A stretch of 64,000 nt of DNA, from positions 1 to 64,000 of the forward strand of contig UQVQ01000005.1 in the NCBI GenBank assembly GCA_900544595.1, read 5' to 3'. This stretch comes from an uncultured Bacillota bacterium. Lineage in GTDB: Bacteria; Bacillota; Clostridia; Christensenellales; UBA1242. This document shows positions 40,728 to 48,095 of the stretch, in pieces; within the stretch, counting starts at the first letter, position 1; the number at the start of each line of letters is the position of its first letter. The notes beneath the pieces are model-generated. The model did no database searches, was not told the DNA's origin, and saw only the letters and a program-made list of their open reading frames with translations. A program made the translations under genes and the position numbers.

Positions 40728-41168
40728 CTATATCTTATCAAACTTAAACCCAAGATTGGCTGCAACTTTTTCAAATTTCATAATGTTGAATATTCCCCAT
40801 TGAGTGCAAACAACAATTGTGCTGCCGTCCTTTAATTTAAACGGCGAATCCATAAAATATCTCTTCTTGCTGTCTTTTATGTTTTCGGCTTGATTTTTTA
40901 AGAGAACAACATTAAGAGAGCCTTGAATTGATTTGTCAAATATGCCAGCAAGTTCGCTGTAGGTTGGATTGTTTTGCTTGATATATTTTTCAACCACAGC
41001 CAAAACAAAACGGTTCTTAGGATAAATTTTGTTATCCATCATAAATCTGGTTTTGTCGCGCTTTGGGTTGGGTTCTTCTGTTTTTTTATTGTTTTGCAAA
41101 ACGATGCTCTCCAAAAATTCAACGCGTTTTTTTAATTTTTCAAATTCACTAACCATATCCATATTCAT
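40728..41168 (-). CDS. Small uncharacterised protein, possible winged-helix-like
   Basis: This 146-residue soluble protein has an N-terminal coiled coil (about 5-25), a Lys-rich linker, then a compact domain with YPKNRFVLAVVEKYIKQNNPTY and KLKDGSTIVVCTQWGIFNIMKF. I have seen similar C-terminal wording in small proteins from accessory loci but cannot name the family. No ribosome site is visible; ATGs at codons 1, 3 and 5 are all possible starts. It is divergent from the Nudix gene. Function unknown. Confidence 0.62.
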   Translation of the reverse strand: MNMDMVSEFEKLKKRVEFLESIVLQNNKKTEEPNPKRDKTRFMMDNKIYPKNRFVLAVVEKYIKQNNPTYSELAGIFDKSIQGSLNVVLLKNQAENIKDSKKRYFMDSPFKLKDGSTIVVCTQWGIFNIMKFEKVAANLGFKFDKI

Positions 41169-41265
41169 TATTTTATCATATCACTAAAAAATAATCAAGT
41201 TTTTAGGCATAACTATAAAAAACTAACGGTATTTGCGAAAAACTTAAAAAAACTTATAAAAACTA

Positions 41266-41294
41266 TTGACAACTAGAAAAAACTATGATATGCT
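41266..41294 (+). promoter_or_regulatory. Promoter of the Nudix gene
   Basis: TTGACA at 41266-41271 and an extended -10, TGATATGCT (hexamer 41289-41294), with a 17-base spacer. The upstream A-tracts, spaced roughly one helical turn apart, could act as an UP element. Confidence 0.75.
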
Positions 41295-41317
41295 TATAGC
41301 AGAAAAGGAGAAAACTT

Positions 41318-41749
41318 ATGGAAAAGAAATTAGTTACAACAGTTGCCGGCATTATTGAAAATCAAAAAGGGGAAATTTTGTGCACCTTGCGCGATCAAGG
41401 AAAATACGATTATGTTTCCTTTGTTTGGGAGTTTCCTGGCGGAAAAATTGAAGAAGGCGAAACAAAGCGCCAAACCCTTGCAAGAGAACTTAGCGAAGAA
41501 CTTGATATAAACGTTAACATTGGCAATTTTTATTACCAAGTTGAACACGACTATCCAGACTTTCATTTGTCTATGTCGCTATATAAATGCAAGTTTAATG
41601 GCAACCATATGGCAATGAATGTTCATAAAGCAATCAAATGGGTTCCAAAGAAAGACTTGCTCAAACTCGATTGGGCAAAAGCCGATTTGCCAGTTGCTAA
41701 AAAACTTTTTGCAGAAAACGCCGCTTTGCAAGAAAACATACAAAAGTGA
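41318..41749 (+). CDS. Nudix hydrolase, MutT-like
   Basis: This 143-residue (deoxy)nucleoside diphosphate-X hydrolase carries a perfect Nudix box: G42-x5-E48-x7-R56-E57-L-x-E60-E61, in GGKIEEGETKRQTLARELSEEL. WEFPGGKIE and the late WVPKKDLLKLDWAKADLPV segment are typical of MutT/8-oxo-dGTP diphosphatase-like enzymes and CTP pyrophosphohydrolases, so nucleotide-pool cleaning is likely but the substrate is not certain. It has a strong promoter and an AAAAGGAG site. Confidence 0.9.
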   Translation: MEKKLVTTVAGIIENQKGEILCTLRDQGKYDYVSFVWEFPGGKIEEGETKRQTLARELSEELDINVNIGNFYYQVEHDYPDFHLSMSLYKCKFNGNHMAMNVHKAIKWVPKKDLLKLDWAKADLPVAKKLFAENAALQENIQK

Positions 41750-41881
41750 AAAATTAAGATAAAACATCAAGAACAACAGTGGTTGTTATAATGCTAATCT
41801 TCGGAATTTATATATTTATTTTAAATAACTCTATAAAAAGGGAAAATTGCAAACTATATAAAATTCTTTTGTTGCAAACTT

Positions 41882-42532
41882 TTGCTCCAGAAATTCTGCA
41901 TTATTGTCGCCTTCATTGGAAATTTGTTTGAACTTTATAAAAATTCGCAAATTTTCAACTTGAGGAAAAAGGAAACCTTTATTGAATGCTTGTCGGACTA
42001 TCGTTGCCAAGTTTACACAATTTTTGACAAAAAACAATTTATTGGCTATTTTGCGCTTAAAAAAGGCGAAATTATTGAATTCTTCACATCTAAATTGGAT
42101 GCACTTGAAAATATTATCTATCAAATTATTTCGCAATTAAATTTTGAAGATTTAAAAATTGTTATAAACCCTCTCCACACTAATTTGTGCGCCGCGTTTG
42201 ACAAAATTGCACAACAAGTTTCCTTAACAGATGAATTGCATTTTAAAGTTTATGACACAAAGAAATTTCTTGAAATGCTTTTCGCGATAAATTGTAAATT
42301 CCGAGAATTTAAAAATGCAAAAGAAGTTTATCAAATCGGAAACGAGATTATTCAAATTTCGGTTTTGAATGGCAAATTTGAAATTAAGAATTTGGCAAGA
42401 AGCGCAAAAATTAGTGCAACCTTTTCAAAACAAGAGTTTGTTCGATTTGCGCTCGGTTTAACAAAGAATTTCCAAATTAAGTCTGAAATTTTCCCTGTTG
42501 CTTTTGGGCTTGACAGATGCGATATGTTTTAA
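41882..42532 (+). CDS. Acetyltransferase-like protein, probably 5'-truncated
   Basis: The readable frame gives 216 residues from a TTG with no ribosome site. No ATG occurs in frame until far into the protein, and a stop lies about 46 bases upstream. The latter two thirds (FIGYFALKKGEIIEFFTSKLDALENIIYQI..., then GNEIIQISVLNGKFEIKNL and FSKQEFVRFALGL) resemble the second GNAT plus SCP2-like part of Eis-type acetyltransferases. An N-terminal acetyl-CoA-binding module is missing. It may be a decayed gene, or start at an unusual codon. I am unsure of both start and function. Confidence 0.4.
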   Translation: MLQKFCIIVAFIGNLFELYKNSQIFNLRKKETFIECLSDYRCQVYTIFDKKQFIGYFALKKGEIIEFFTSKLDALENIIYQIISQLNFEDLKIVINPLHTNLCAAFDKIAQQVSLTDELHFKVYDTKKFLEMLFAINCKFREFKNAKEVYQIGNEIIQISVLNGKFEIKNLARSAKISATFSKQEFVRFALGLTKNFQIKSEIFPVAFGLDRCDMF

Positions 42533-42571
42533 ATAATCTCATAAATTTTATTAACACATAGTTAAATTGGC

Positions 42572-42609
42572 AAAAAAACACCGCTTTTTATTAGAGCAGT
42601 GTTTTTTTT
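42572..42609. terminator. Terminator between convergent genes
   Basis: AAACACCGCT and AGCAGTGTTT form a stem with one mismatch and A/T runs on both sides. It serves the nucleoside hydrolase gene and possibly the gene from 41882. Confidence 0.72.
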
Positions 42610-42628
42610 GATTGATTGTTTGTTGCAA

Positions 42629-43567
42629 TTAAAATTTAAAGCGGTCAAGTTTTCTAATTGCGTCGAAATAAAATTTGTGCATTTTTTCTTTATCGACACC
42701 AACAGCAAGTTCAACTTTGCTGTTTTCGTCTTTATGAATTGTTGTTTTGCCTGGAACTTCGTTAAGGTCAACGTCAATTGAAATTTTCTCGGTTTTAAAA
42801 AGCGATGGATTTCGGCACATTAAAACAGCGCAAGTGTCGTTGGTTGCAATTCGTTTATCGGTGTAGAATCTTTCCCAATAACCTTTATACATTGTTGCAA
42901 GGAATTTGCCTGTGTCGTTAATTTTTCCCATTTCTTCAATTTGTTCTTCCGTGAAATTTGCAAGTTCGCGTCCCATTTTTGAAGGAACAATTGAAAGAGG
43001 AATTCCGCTGTGGGTTGTTATATAGAATGCCTCTGGGTCGCTTGAAACATTAAACGAAAGATGGTTTGCCCAGCGCTTGTCGTCGTTCTCATATCCATTT
43101 AAAGAGCAGCCTTCGCAGTATATGTGTGAAATCATATCTTTAACGTCTGGATGTTTAACAAGAAGGTTTCCAAGATTTGTGTGAGGGCCAAGAGCAATAA
43201 TTTTAATTTCGCCAGGATATTTTTTAATTTTTTCATACATTGCTTCAACAGCGTCTTGTTCAATTGGTTTTGTTTGAACTGTTTCTGGGGGAACATACCC
43301 GCCCATTCCAGATTTTTGATGGATATATGTTGCATCTTTTGGCTTGCGTTTCATTGGTTTTTCAGCCCCGCGCGCAAGAGGGATTTCGGTTCTGTGATAT
43401 TTTTCAAGAAGGTGAAGAGCGTTTCTTGTTGTTAAGTCAATCCCAACATTTCCGCTTACGCTTGTTATTAAAACAATGTCCAAAAACTCATCATATAAAG
43501 AAAGGATTATTGCGGCGCTGTCGTCAACGCCAGGGTCTGTGTCGATAATAACTTTTTGTTTTTCCAT
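42629..43567 (-). CDS. Inosine/uridine-preferring nucleoside hydrolase
   Basis: This 312-residue enzyme cleaves the N-glycosidic bond of ribonucleosides in salvage. The calcium-binding signature is near the N-terminus, IIDTDPGVDD (D9, D11, D15, D16). Further family motifs are VSGNVGIDLTTRNALHLLE, IIALGPHTNLGNLL, HLSFNVSSDPEAFYI near residue 168 and NDTCAVL near 245. Length is normal. Substrate preference cannot be told from sequence. AAAAGGAAA precedes the ATG. The promoter carries a strong palindrome (see separate entry), so expression is probably controlled by a dedicated repressor. Confidence 0.93.
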   Translation of the reverse strand: MEKQKVIIDTDPGVDDSAAIILSLYDEFLDIVLITSVSGNVGIDLTTRNALHLLEKYHRTEIPLARGAEKPMKRKPKDATYIHQKSGMGGYVPPETVQTKPIEQDAVEAMYEKIKKYPGEIKIIALGPHTNLGNLLVKHPDVKDMISHIYCEGCSLNGYENDDKRWANHLSFNVSSDPEAFYITTHSGIPLSIVPSKMGRELANFTEEQIEEMGKINDTGKFLATMYKGYWERFYTDKRIATNDTCAVLMCRNPSLFKTEKISIDVDLNEVPGKTTIHKDENSKVELAVGVDKEKMHKFYFDAIRKLDRFKF

Positions 43568-43580
43568 AATGTGTTTCCTT

Positions 43581-43599
43581 TTAATGTAAATTACATTAA
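43581..43599 (-). promoter_or_regulatory. Palindromic operator, TTAATGTAA-A-TTACATTAA
   Basis: A perfect 9+1+9 inverted repeat lies between the -10 and the ribosome site of the nucleoside hydrolase gene. A further half-site, TTAATGTGA on the minus strand (43609-43617), lies in the promoter spacer, 18 bases away centre to centre. This arrangement is typical for a dimeric repressor. Confidence 0.75.
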
Positions 43600-43601
43600 C
43601 A

Positions 43602-43629
43602 AATATATCACATTAAAGATTTTTCTCAA
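43602..43629 (-). promoter_or_regulatory. Promoter of the nucleoside hydrolase gene
   Basis: On the minus strand TTGAGA (43624-43629), a 16-base spacer and TATATT (43602-43607) with TGA before it form an extended -10. The operator half-site is inside the spacer and the palindrome is at about +1. Confidence 0.6.
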
Positions 43630-43707
43630 ATACATTTTAATCTTTTAAAATTAACAAATATAAATTTTGATCATATATTGGAATTAGAGCGGCACAAAGG
43701 AGAATTT

Positions 43708-44478
43708 ATGGCAAAAATTGAAAATATTTCGTCTTTAATTTCCAAATATAGCCTTCCAGATGGTTCGCAAAAGGAAATTGATGTTAAAAGTAACGTTTCA
43801 ACAACCGAAAATATGACAACATCTTTCCTTAAAGAAAAAAGCGCGGAAAAGAATTTTGGCATTCCAAGAGATGAAATTAAAATTACACTTAAACTAACGA
43901 ATAACAGTGAATATGATGTTGAAAATGTTAAAATTAAAGATGTAATTTCTCGAGGTGGTTCGTTTAAGCCTCTTTCATTAACAATTAACGGTGTTCCATT
44001 TGAAGACGAAAATCCAAGAATTGGAATAACCCTTTCAAGCCCAATTTCAAAACTGGGCGGAACAGCAGAAATTGCCTACATTCTCTTTATCGACGCCGCC
44101 CCTCGCGAAGATAATGTGACTGTGACTTCAGAAATAACCTATTCGGTTAACGAAGTTTCCAATCTTGTTGAAAACTCAAACACTGTTGAAATTCAAATTA
44201 TTAAGGGAGCAATTGAAATCGTTAAAACAGCATCAAAAAATGCGGTTATTTCTGGGCAAATTGTAAGTTTTGATAATGTTATAACAAACAATGGAACGGT
44301 TAAAAACACCAACCTCTTCTTCAAAGACGAACTCCCAGAGGGAACAGAATTTGTTGAAAATTCGGTTAAGGTTAACGATGTTTCAATGCCAAATTACAAT
44401 CCAAACACGGGATTTAATTTGGAAGAACTTGACGTTAACAAATCAATTAAAGTAAGTTTTGATGTTAGGGTTTTATAA
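43708..44478 (+). CDS. DUF11-like repeat protein without signal peptide
   Basis: The 256-residue product has no export signal. Two DUF11-type beta domains can be read: about 45-155 (EIKITLKLTNNSEYDVENVKIKDVI...) and about 165-256 (IEIVKTASKNAVISGQIVSFDNVITNNG..., FFKDELPEGTEFVENSVKVND). Such domains usually occur in surface proteins; forms without signals occur in some spore-forming Clostridia and may be spore-coat parts, but this is inference. AAAGGAG precedes ATG 43708. It overlaps the next small gene by one base (TAATG). Confidence 0.8.
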   Translation: MAKIENISSLISKYSLPDGSQKEIDVKSNVSTTENMTTSFLKEKSAEKNFGIPRDEIKITLKLTNNSEYDVENVKIKDVISRGGSFKPLSLTINGVPFEDENPRIGITLSSPISKLGGTAEIAYILFIDAAPREDNVTVTSEITYSVNEVSNLVENSNTVEIQIIKGAIEIVKTASKNAVISGQIVSFDNVITNNGTVKNTNLFFKDELPEGTEFVENSVKVNDVSMPNYNPNTGFNLEELDVNKSIKVSFDVRVL

Positions 44479-44687
44479 TGACAAAAGTTTTAAAATTTCA
44501 ATCGGTTTTAACAAGCAAAGAAAACGGGGTTTCAAAAACATATTACAGCAACGTTTTTGAACTTTCTGTTTTGCCAAAAACAGTTGTTGTTCCCGCGCCG
44601 TTTTATCCTTCAAAAACGTGCGAAAAGAAAACGATTAAGAGATGCAAAAATCCTTGCTTGCTGCTTTTCCTTTTAACAAAAATTTAA
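44478..44687 (+). CDS. Small protein coupled to the DUF11-like gene
   Basis: A 69-residue frame starts on the last base of the previous stop codon (TAATG), which suggests translational coupling. Residues 1-40 (KVLKFQSVLTSKENGVSKTYYSNVFELSVLP) look like beta strands of the kind in the DUF11 domain. The last 25 residues are Cys/Lys-rich and hydrophobic. No known family. Confidence 0.55.
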   Translation: MTKVLKFQSVLTSKENGVSKTYYSNVFELSVLPKTVVVPAPFYPSKTCEKKTIKRCKNPCLLLFLLTKI

Positions 44688-44723
44688 TGTTTAAGATTAA
44701 ATAAAACTGGAAACAATTTCTAT

Positions 44724-45566
44724 ATGAAAAAAATCCCAGTTTTTTTAATGTCTTTTGTTATGATTTTTGCTTGTTTAATTGTTGGTTGCACGAAACTTAC
44801 AGTTATTCGAAACGAAGTTGAAACTTGCGCCGCACTTTCAACAAAACTTGTTTCCGCGTTCTACAACAAAGAGGAAGGGGCAGAGTTAATTCAGCCAACA
44901 AACGAAAATTTCTATTTGGAAATTAGCGACGACGAAGAGCAAGATTTAACAGCAATAACAATTAACAATGTTATTTACAAAAAAGAAAAGATTTTTCGTT
45001 TCAGCGTTGGCAATAACAACTTCTTGGAAGTTCCAATTTGGAAACTTGAAGACGCGAAAATGTATGTTGCGCTTCCAGTTCTCTATGCCGAAGCAAAGGG
45101 TGGAATAACTAAGATTGAGGCGGGCAAAAGGAACTATTCAATTCGCGTTTTCAATGAAGCGGGAAGCGTTAGTATTGGTGAGGTTGGTGTTTTTCATGAA
45201 AAAGAGGGGGCAACTGCAACAAAACAAGCCGATTCTGCGGGGGAGATTATTGTTAAACATTCTCGGCAAAACGGACAAACAAGCGTTGGTTTTGTTTTAA
45301 CAAAATCGAACAAACCTCTTGAAAAAGGTCTTACCATTTACACGCGAAAATATTTTGAAGATAACAATTCAATTTCATATGGTGTTGACGTAACGTCTTC
45401 ATCGGAAGAAACGGGGTTTACTTTTGAGTTTTATAACTACTATCAAAAAGGGGCAATAACAACGCCGAAAAATCGAACAATAAAATATTCCGTTGCTGTT
45501 GTTACAAAAGGGAACATTACTTTTGAACTTCAAATAAACGAAAAAATTCCAGAAAATAGAGGATAA
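44724..45566 (+). CDS. Lipoprotein of unknown function
   Basis: The 280-residue precursor has a lipoprotein signal with lipobox LIVGC (Cys22). The mature part is mainly beta: LTAITINNVIYKKEKIFRFSVG, then a possible Ig-like domain (IRVFNEAGSVSIGEVGVFHEK) and a C-terminal strand-rich domain. No enzyme motif. No clear ribosome site precedes ATG 44724; expression may depend on read-through from the two genes upstream. It ends in a strong bidirectional terminator. Confidence 0.75.
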   Translation: MKKIPVFLMSFVMIFACLIVGCTKLTVIRNEVETCAALSTKLVSAFYNKEEGAELIQPTNENFYLEISDDEEQDLTAITINNVIYKKEKIFRFSVGNNNFLEVPIWKLEDAKMYVALPVLYAEAKGGITKIEAGKRNYSIRVFNEAGSVSIGEVGVFHEKEGATATKQADSAGEIIVKHSRQNGQTSVGFVLTKSNKPLEKGLTIYTRKYFEDNNSISYGVDVTSSSEETGFTFEFYNYYQKGAITTPKNRTIKYSVAVVTKGNITFELQINEKIPENRG

Positions 45567-45596
45567 AAAAACAAGGCAACTTGCCTTGTTTTTTAT
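45565..45596. terminator. Bidirectional terminator
   Basis: The perfect palindrome AACAAGGCAA-C-TTGCCTTGTT, with A and T runs, lies between the lipoprotein gene and the convergent glycosyltransferase operon, overlapping both ends. Confidence 0.88.
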
Positions 45597-46744
45597 AACT
45601 CTGCAATGATTTTGGCAATTTCGTCTGCGCCGTTTTGTTGAGGGTTAAAATGTTTTGTGTTTTCAATATATGGCTTTAATTTTTCTTTGTTGTTTGCAAA
45701 ATCTTCAACAAGAAGTTTTGCTTTTTTTGCATCTTTACAGAATAATCCAACTTTATAGTGGTTAACAAACAAATCGCTTGTTGCTTTTTCAATTGGTCCG
45801 CTATAAAAGTTTGTTAAAACAGGAGTTCCCATAAAAATGCTGTCTAAAATTGCGTTTGGGCCTGCTTTTGTTATAAACAAATCTGCTGCTTTGTATATCT
45901 CTTGAACATCGCTAACAAAAGGGAAAGGGCGAAGAACAATGTTTGGTTTCGTTTTGTCTTTAAGAGAGTTATACTTAGCCAAAACTTTTTCGTTTTTCCC
46001 AGCAATTGGAACGATTGTTAAATTTATGCTGGATTTCAAAAGCTCGTCGGTGAACCTCTCAAGATTTGCGCTTGCATAAGCACCATCGGCAAGAACAACC
46101 GTGAAATTGTCTTTTGGAAAACCATATTTTTCTCGGTAGAAATCTTTGCTTTCTGTTGTGTTAACAACCGATTCTCTTGTTATGAAATTAACTTGCTTAA
46201 CTGTTTCTTTTTTGAAATGCTTTTTTGAAATTGCTTCCTCTGTTGCTTTATCGTTGTTTGTTATAAACAAATCTCCCTCGCGTGTCCACCAGCCGTGAAC
46301 ATTTGGGTCTGGGTCGTAGGTTACAATTTTTGTGTTTTGAAGTTTGCCTTTTTTCTTTGCGCATGCTGCAAAATGGCTTGGGCAAAAATGAGTTGAAACA
46401 ATAACATCTGGGTTAATTTCTTCGAAATGTTTAATGATTTTGTTTTTAACTTTTCTAAAGACGGTGTTGTAGGTGAAATTAAGAGTTCCAACTTCCGTAA
46501 ACAGTTTCATTGCAACACATTGAAAGCCAAGGTGGAGAGGGTTTTTATTCGATCTTTTAACTTCTTTAACTAAGAATTTTTCATATTTAATCAAATCCTT
46601 ATCGCCACTGTCGCGGAATATATAGTCGCGAATTACTTCAACGGAATCACCATAAAGTTTTTCAAGCCCGTTTGCAATTGCTTCAGCTGTTACGATGTGT
46701 CCTTGCCCAGCCTCAACAAAAGTTATTAAAACTCTTTTTTTCAT
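45593..46744 (-). CDS. Diacylglycerol glycosyltransferase-like enzyme (GT28/MGDG synthase type)
   Basis: This 383-residue enzyme probably adds sugar to a membrane lipid. The N-terminus, VLITFVEAGQGHIVTAEAIANGL, matches the G-x-G-H loop of MGDG synthase/UgtP-like proteins. The region near residues 110-145 (NPDVIVSTHFCPSHFAACAKKKG) and the nucleotide-sugar site near 290-315 (AADLFITKAGPNAILDSIFMGTPVL) fit that group and MurG. Its start overlaps the stop of the upstream glycosyltransferase by four bases, so the pair is coupled. Sugar and acceptor are inferred from the family. Confidence 0.85.
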   Translation of the reverse strand: MKKRVLITFVEAGQGHIVTAEAIANGLEKLYGDSVEVIRDYIFRDSGDKDLIKYEKFLVKEVKRSNKNPLHLGFQCVAMKLFTEVGTLNFTYNTVFRKVKNKIIKHFEEINPDVIVSTHFCPSHFAACAKKKGKLQNTKIVTYDPDPNVHGWWTREGDLFITNNDKATEEAISKKHFKKETVKQVNFITRESVVNTTESKDFYREKYGFPKDNFTVVLADGAYASANLERFTDELLKSSINLTIVPIAGKNEKVLAKYNSLKDKTKPNIVLRPFPFVSDVQEIYKAADLFITKAGPNAILDSIFMGTPVLTNFYSGPIEKATSDLFVNHYKVGLFCKDAKKAKLLVEDFANNKEKLKPYIENTKHFNPQQNGADEIAKIIAEL

Positions 46745-47940
46745 GCGCCTTTCTCCGTTTTGTGTTTTTGTTTATAGTCGTCGATAATTCGATAGTATGT
46801 TTCAAGAATTTCGTCTGTAACTGCTTTATCGCTGTAAACACGATAGAGCGTTTTATAAGCTTGCTTTCCAATTTCAACAAGTTTTTCCTTGTTTTCATAA
46901 GCCCAAAGCATTTTGTTGGCATAGCTTTGAGGCTCATTATCTGCAATAAGCCCGTTAACCATATCGGTCATTTTTTCTGCTGGCGCCATATTTTTAATAA
47001 CTAGAGTTGGTTTTGAATATGCCGCTGCTTCAACTTGAATGAGCCCTGCGGAATCCATGTAGGAAGGGAAAAGAACAAGATTTGCGCGCGCATAGTAAGC
47101 GGCAAGAAGATCGCGGTCTTTAACCATTCCGGTCATAATTATATAGTTTTCAAGCCCAAGTTTTTTAACTCTTGCTTGCGTCTTTTTAAAGTAGTCGCCG
47201 TCGCCAACAAGGAAAATTTTAAGATTCAAGTTTTTGTCTTTCAAAAGGTTCATTGCGTCAATAATGAGGTCAACATTTTTAACTTTAACCATTCTTGAAA
47301 CAAATGTCATAACAAAGGTGTCTTTTGAAATGTTGTGTAACTTGTTAATTCTTTCTTCAAGTTCCTCTGTGTTTGATGGGGCAACAAATTCAATTGCATT
47401 ATTCATAACTGTAACATCTTTTGTAACTCCAAATGGACGAACGTAATCGCGGCAATATCCAGTAACCGCCCAAACATAGTCGGCTTTGTTTGTTTTTTTC
47501 ATAAAGTGTGATGTGATTAAATTTGCAATGTGTTCGCTTCGAACATAGTGTTTAACATCTGGTTTAAAAATACTGTGGACTGTTGCAACAACTGGAATGT
47601 TAAGTTTTTTTCCAACTTTAAATGCATAGTTCATAAGGTTGGCTGGGGAATGGCAGTGGATAATGTCATAGCCGCCTTCTTCAACTTCTTTTCTAAACTT
47701 TTTGTCTAAGCCAGGATATGCCAAGCCATCAGATGTTATTGCGTTGTTATATCCTTTACATCTTAAAATTTTGTATGGACGCTCTGGGTCGGTGTAGTTT
47801 TTTGCCTTAACTGTTCCAACTGTAACATCGGCATATTTGCTAAGAGCAATGCTGCTTCTATCAACAACTGTGCTAATTCCGCCAACAACAGGGAAATAAG
47901 TGTCGATTAAATTTAAAATTTTAAGCCTTTTTCTTTCCAT
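46741..47940 (-). CDS. Glycosyltransferase family 4, diacylglycerol glucosyltransferase-like
   Basis: This 399-residue GT-B enzyme starts KILNLIDTYFPVVGGISTVVDRS, the usual GT4 N-terminal loop. It has IIHCHSPANLMNYAFKVGKKLNIPVVATVHS near residues 90-120 and the donor-binding E-x7-E-like region LVLFPSYMDSAGLIQVEAAAYSKPTLVI near 305-335. Clostridial and mollicute 1,2-diacylglycerol 3-glucosyltransferases share this plan, and pairing with a UgtP-like gene supports glycolipid or lipoteichoic-anchor synthesis. Start 47940 is chosen for AAGGAGG upstream; the frame extends 27 codons further without a site. Confidence 0.85.
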   Translation of the reverse strand: MERKRLKILNLIDTYFPVVGGISTVVDRSSIALSKYADVTVGTVKAKNYTDPERPYKILRCKGYNNAITSDGLAYPGLDKKFRKEVEEGGYDIIHCHSPANLMNYAFKVGKKLNIPVVATVHSIFKPDVKHYVRSEHIANLITSHFMKKTNKADYVWAVTGYCRDYVRPFGVTKDVTVMNNAIEFVAPSNTEELEERINKLHNISKDTFVMTFVSRMVKVKNVDLIIDAMNLLKDKNLNLKIFLVGDGDYFKKTQARVKKLGLENYIIMTGMVKDRDLLAAYYARANLVLFPSYMDSAGLIQVEAAAYSKPTLVIKNMAPAEKMTDMVNGLIADNEPQSYANKMLWAYENKEKLVEIGKQAYKTLYRVYSDKAVTDEILETYYRIIDDYKQKHKTEKGA

Positions 47941-47972
47941 AATTGTTCCTCCTTGAACTTTGGGATATTTGT

Positions 47973-48001
47973 ATTGTATCATATAGTTATAATAAAAACA
48001 A
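47973..48001 (-). promoter_or_regulatory. Promoter of the glycosyltransferase operon
   Basis: On the minus strand TTGTTT (47996-48001), a 17-base spacer and TACAAT (47973-47978) preceded by TGA. It is back to back with the valS promoter. Confidence 0.65.
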
Positions 48002-48021
48002 ATGTAAATGGGAAAAAACAT

Positions 48022-48050
48022 TTGACTAAATCACTCGTGGAAAGTATAAT
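48022..48050 (+). promoter_or_regulatory. Promoter of valS
   Basis: TTGACT at 48022-48027 and TATAAT at 48045-48050 with a 17-base spacer. Confidence 0.8.
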
Positions 48051-48053
48051 AAT

Positions 48054-48083
48054 TTTGCACTAATTTTGAGGTGCAAATTTTTT
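48054..48083 (+). promoter_or_regulatory. Leader hairpin with U-run before valS
   Basis: TTTGCAC at 48054-48060 pairs with GTGCAAA at 48071-48077 and six T follow. It looks like a small terminator or 5'-end stabiliser at the very start of the transcript. There is no T-box consensus. A control role is speculative. Confidence 0.3.
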
Positions 48084-48095
48084 ACGAGGGCAAAA

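Noticed and set aside
48022..48095. T-box riboswitch before valS
   Set aside because: The leader is far too short and lacks the T-box consensus; only a small hairpin is present.
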